DNA of 27,153 bases. Source: JBCCTX01 sp964468435 (GTDB lineage Bacteria; Bacteroidota; Bacteroidia; J057). The stretch lies in assembly GCA_964468435.1 (NCBI GenBank), contig CAYXVE010000063.1, forward strand, positions 1 through 27,153. The letters run 5' to 3'. A program made the translations under genes and the position numbers. Shown in pieces: positions 24,698 to 27,153 of the stretch. Below the pieces are notes generated by a model. It had not been told where the DNA came from, made no database searches, and saw only the letters and a list, made by a program, of their open reading frames with translations. Numbering within the stretch: position 1 is the stretch's first letter; every line of letters starts with the position of its first letter.

Positions 24698-24964
24698 ATA
24701 TATTTTAAGTTTTATTTTTTATCTATTCGGACGATGATCTTAAGATCTTGTATATACCCGAATTAGAACGTAAAAAACTAAAAAATTATCATCTATACAA
24801 CGGGATTGCAAATATGAGGGTTTCATGCGAAAAAAACAAATACATACTATTATTTTTTTTCTCATTTTTTTTAAAAAAATGGATTATATGAAATAATATT
24901 TCGAGATAACCTATATCTTTTGTGCAGTTTTAAATCAAATCAAAAAAACGTCAAATCGAGTATC
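24698..24964. other. AT-rich intergenic DNA with A/T tracts
   Basis: This 267-bp stretch separates the leftward tRNA from the rightward mscS gene and should contain both promoters. Phased runs of T and A near 24850-24881 suggest intrinsically bent DNA. No exact TAnnTTTG element is visible; TATCTTTTG at about 24914-24922 is one base off in spacing. Nothing else is recognised. Confidence 0.35.
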
Positions 24965-25780
24965 ATGGAAAATTTATTCGGAACACTTACCCTAGAGAAC
25001 ATCGTCAGCTTTGCCAGGCCCATACTTCTGGCATTACTGGTGATCATCATTGGCTTCTACGTTGCGGGAGCCATTAGCCGATTCATCAGAAGAAGAATCG
25101 AACAGAGCGAAATGGATAATTCGCTAGCTCCATTCCTGTCATCTATCATAGGAGTTCTCCTCAAAGTACTGGTCCTAATCAGTGCTGCAGCCACACTGGG
25201 GATGGAGGTTACCTCCTTTGCTGCGATTGTTGCAGCCGCAGGTTTTGCCATCGGGATGGCATTGCAAGGTAGCCTGGCAAACTTCGCAGGTGGCGTACTC
25301 ATCCTTACTTTCAAACCTTTTCTAGTAGGAGACGTGATTACAGCCCAGGGATTTACTGGAGTAGTGGATCAGATTCAGGTTTTTAATACCGTTCTTCGGA
25401 GCTTCGACAACCAGATCATTACTATCCCCAATGGACAACTCTCCAACTCGCCTATTACCAATATCAATAGGGAGTCTACACGCAGAGTGGATATCGCATT
25501 TGGAGTGAGCTACAAGGAAGATATAGATAAAGTACGTGATGTACTTAAAAGCGTAGTCGACCGATGTCCACATCTCCTCGAAGATAAAGATGTGGCTATC
25601 GTGATGACGGAGCTGGCCGATAGCTCGATAAACTTTGCTGTAAGACTATGGACCAGCACTTCTGATTACTGGAATGTTTATTTCTTTATGCTGGAAAATG
25701 TGAAAAAAGCCTTCGATGCAGAAGGAATTAACATCCCCTACCCCACTATGGATGTTAATGTCAATCAGCCTACTGGTTAA
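24965..25780 (+). CDS. mscS: MscS-family small-conductance mechanosensitive channel
   Basis: 271 residues from the ATG at 24965 (MENLFGTLTLENIV). An in-frame ATG at 24920 adds 15 charged residues with no family resemblance, so the inner start is preferred. Three transmembrane helices lie at about 15-40, 55-85 and 88-115. The pore helix TM3 reads AAAGFAIGMALQGSLANFAG, with the Ala/Gly packing typical of MscS. The beta domain shows FKPFLVGDVI, and GFTGVVDQIQVFNTVLRSFD followed by IPNGQLSNSPI, the hallmark of the family. Length is close to E. coli MscS (286). It opens on membrane tension to release solutes during hypo-osmotic shock. It is followed by a 12-bp hairpin. Confidence 0.95.
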   Translation: MENLFGTLTLENIVSFARPILLALLVIIIGFYVAGAISRFIRRRIEQSEMDNSLAPFLSSIIGVLLKVLVLISAAATLGMEVTSFAAIVAAAGFAIGMALQGSLANFAGGVLILTFKPFLVGDVITAQGFTGVVDQIQVFNTVLRSFDNQIITIPNGQLSNSPITNINRESTRRVDIAFGVSYKEDIDKVRDVLKSVVDRCPHLLEDKDVAIVMTELADSSINFAVRLWTSTSDYWNVYFFMLENVKKAFDAEGINIPYPTMDVNVNQPTG

Positions 25781-25800
25781 TCTATCTTCTGTGCTGATCT

Positions 25801-25833
25801 TCAGAGGAAGTCTTATTATGGGACTTCCTCTGA
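25801..25833 (+). terminator. Hairpin terminator downstream of mscS
   Basis: TCAGAGGAAGTC (25801-25812) pairs perfectly over 12 bp with GACTTCCTCTGA (25822-25833), loop 9 nt, 21 bp after the mscS stop. There is no T-tract after it (ATACTATAG). The GGAAGTCT...GACTTCC core resembles the hairpins at 4153 and 12533. Confidence 0.6.
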
Positions 25834-26031
25834 ATACTATAGTATTGGCTGTTAAAAAATATCCTTTCATTCTGGCCTAATTGATAATATTACATAATAA
25901 CGCTATGAAATTTTTATGCAAATAGGGCGAATGGTAAAAATCGCTTACTTAATAGCCAAAAGTCGCTGTAATCATTTGGAAAACCCAGGAATTTGTTGCA
26001 CATTTACAGTCCGTTTCATTTGAAAATATAT

Positions 26032-26052
26032 AATACCCGTTAGGCGGGTATT
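26032..26052 (+). terminator. Hairpin in the spacer before the rRNA operon
   Basis: AATACCCG (26032-26039) pairs with CGGGTATT (26045-26052) around a TTAGG loop and is followed by TGTTGTCTT, a poor T-tract. It lies about 60 bp before the rRNA promoter and may insulate it from upstream transcription. Confidence 0.35.
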
Positions 26053-26112
26053 TGTTGTCTTAATGAATAAACGTAAGGTATTAACAATACAGAAGAAAAA
26101 GATTTCATTTTT

Positions 26113-26144
26113 TTTGCGTTTTATTAAAAGATACCAGATATTTG
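26113..26144 (+). promoter_or_regulatory. rRNA operon promoter (Bacteroidota type)
   Basis: TTTG (26113-26116) followed after 20 nt by GATATTTG (26137-26144) fits the Bacteroidota -33/-7 pattern (TTG, 19-21 nt, TAnnTTTG) with one mismatch in the -7. An A/T-rich block with eight consecutive T overlaps the -33. Predicted start near 26151 gives a leader of about 200 nt before mature 16S, carrying a boxA. Confidence 0.5.
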
Positions 26145-26256
26145 CATTCCCTTTAAGAGACAAAGGTTGTGTTTATTAATCAAAATGTTGAATATCAAGC
26201 CATTAGGCTAATGATAGATAAACTAAGGACAAGAGGAGAAGGCAAGTGTGGAAGAA

Positions 26257-26268
26257 TGTTCTTTGACA
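26257..26268 (+). promoter_or_regulatory. boxA antitermination site in the rRNA leader
   Basis: TGTTCTTTGACA closely matches the boxA consensus of rRNA operons (E. coli TGCTCTTTAACA). NusB-NusE binds boxA RNA to load the antitermination complex that keeps RNA polymerase elongating through untranslated rRNA. It lies about 95 nt upstream of 16S, on the same strand. Confidence 0.65.
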
Positions 26269-26352
26269 AGACTGAAGCAGTAGTTCTGAGGAATTATGAG
26301 AGATTATAATTTCGAGCCAAAGAAAAGGTAAGGAGGGGAAGTCAAGAGTTTC

Positions 26353-27153
<801 letters not shown>

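Overview
The window comes from a member of the Bacteroidota. The partial 16S rRNA at the right end has the signature positions of that phylum. A 2138-residue surface protein ends in a type IX secretion (T9SS) sorting domain, which is essentially confined to Bacteroidota. Several candidate promoters match the Bacteroidota -7 element TAnnTTTG. Many genes lack Shine-Dalgarno sequences and the intergenic DNA is AT-rich. A Saprospiria/Lewinella-like affiliation is my impression from the 16S and gene content and is not proven.

Layout, left to right. (1) 1-209: hairpin-rich, REP-like non-coding DNA built around a TTTGCAA core. (2) 210-2006, minus strand: a umuDC operon for an SOS-type translesion polymerase V. 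(3) 2007-2359: a small intergenic area with an orphan plus-strand terminator and a candidate short ORF. (4) 2360-5626, plus strand: a membrane-anchored double-cupin protein, a secreted concanavalin-like protein, and a lipoprotein/transmembrane protein whose cytoplasmic tail looks like an effector-associated death-like domain (EAD11 type). (5) 5701-6770: a broken cupin gene divergent from a TetR-family regulator. (6) 6865-8778: a secreted metallophosphoesterase with chitobiase-like and PA14 modules, convergent with a PqiA-like membrane protein (8862-9779, minus). (7) 9963-12450, plus strand: an SSS-family sodium/solute symporter, an 80-bp palindrome-ended repeat, and a tag-like 3-methyladenine DNA glycosylase. 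(8) 12587-19003, minus: the giant T9SS cargo protein with a strong terminator. (9) 19004-20463: a long gene-poor stretch holding the 3' remnant of an enolase-superfamily gene. (10) 20464-24270: a SNF2/HepA-type ATPase with two SWIM zinc fingers. (11) 24625-24697, minus: initiator tRNA-fMet with its terminator. (12) 24965-25780: an MscS-type mechanosensitive channel. (13) 25834-27153: rRNA leader with promoter and boxA, then the first ~800 nt of 16S rRNA, cut by the window end.

Functionally this is mostly chromosomal housekeeping with accessory insertions. Two DNA repair units (umuDC, tag) and a chromatin-type ATPase sit among envelope and secreted proteins. The least routine item is the EAD11-like transmembrane protein at 4340-5626. 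Its predicted topology is a lipid anchor, a periplasmic Pro/Glu-rich stalk and beta module, one transmembrane helix, and a cytoplasmic death-like adaptor domain, which would suit an envelope sensor coupling to an EAD-dependent conflict or cell-death effector encoded elsewhere. No partner effector is visible here. Two degraded genes (cupin, enolase superfamily) and several families of recurring hairpins point to past gene loss and repeat activity. No CRISPR array, phage module or intact transposase is present.
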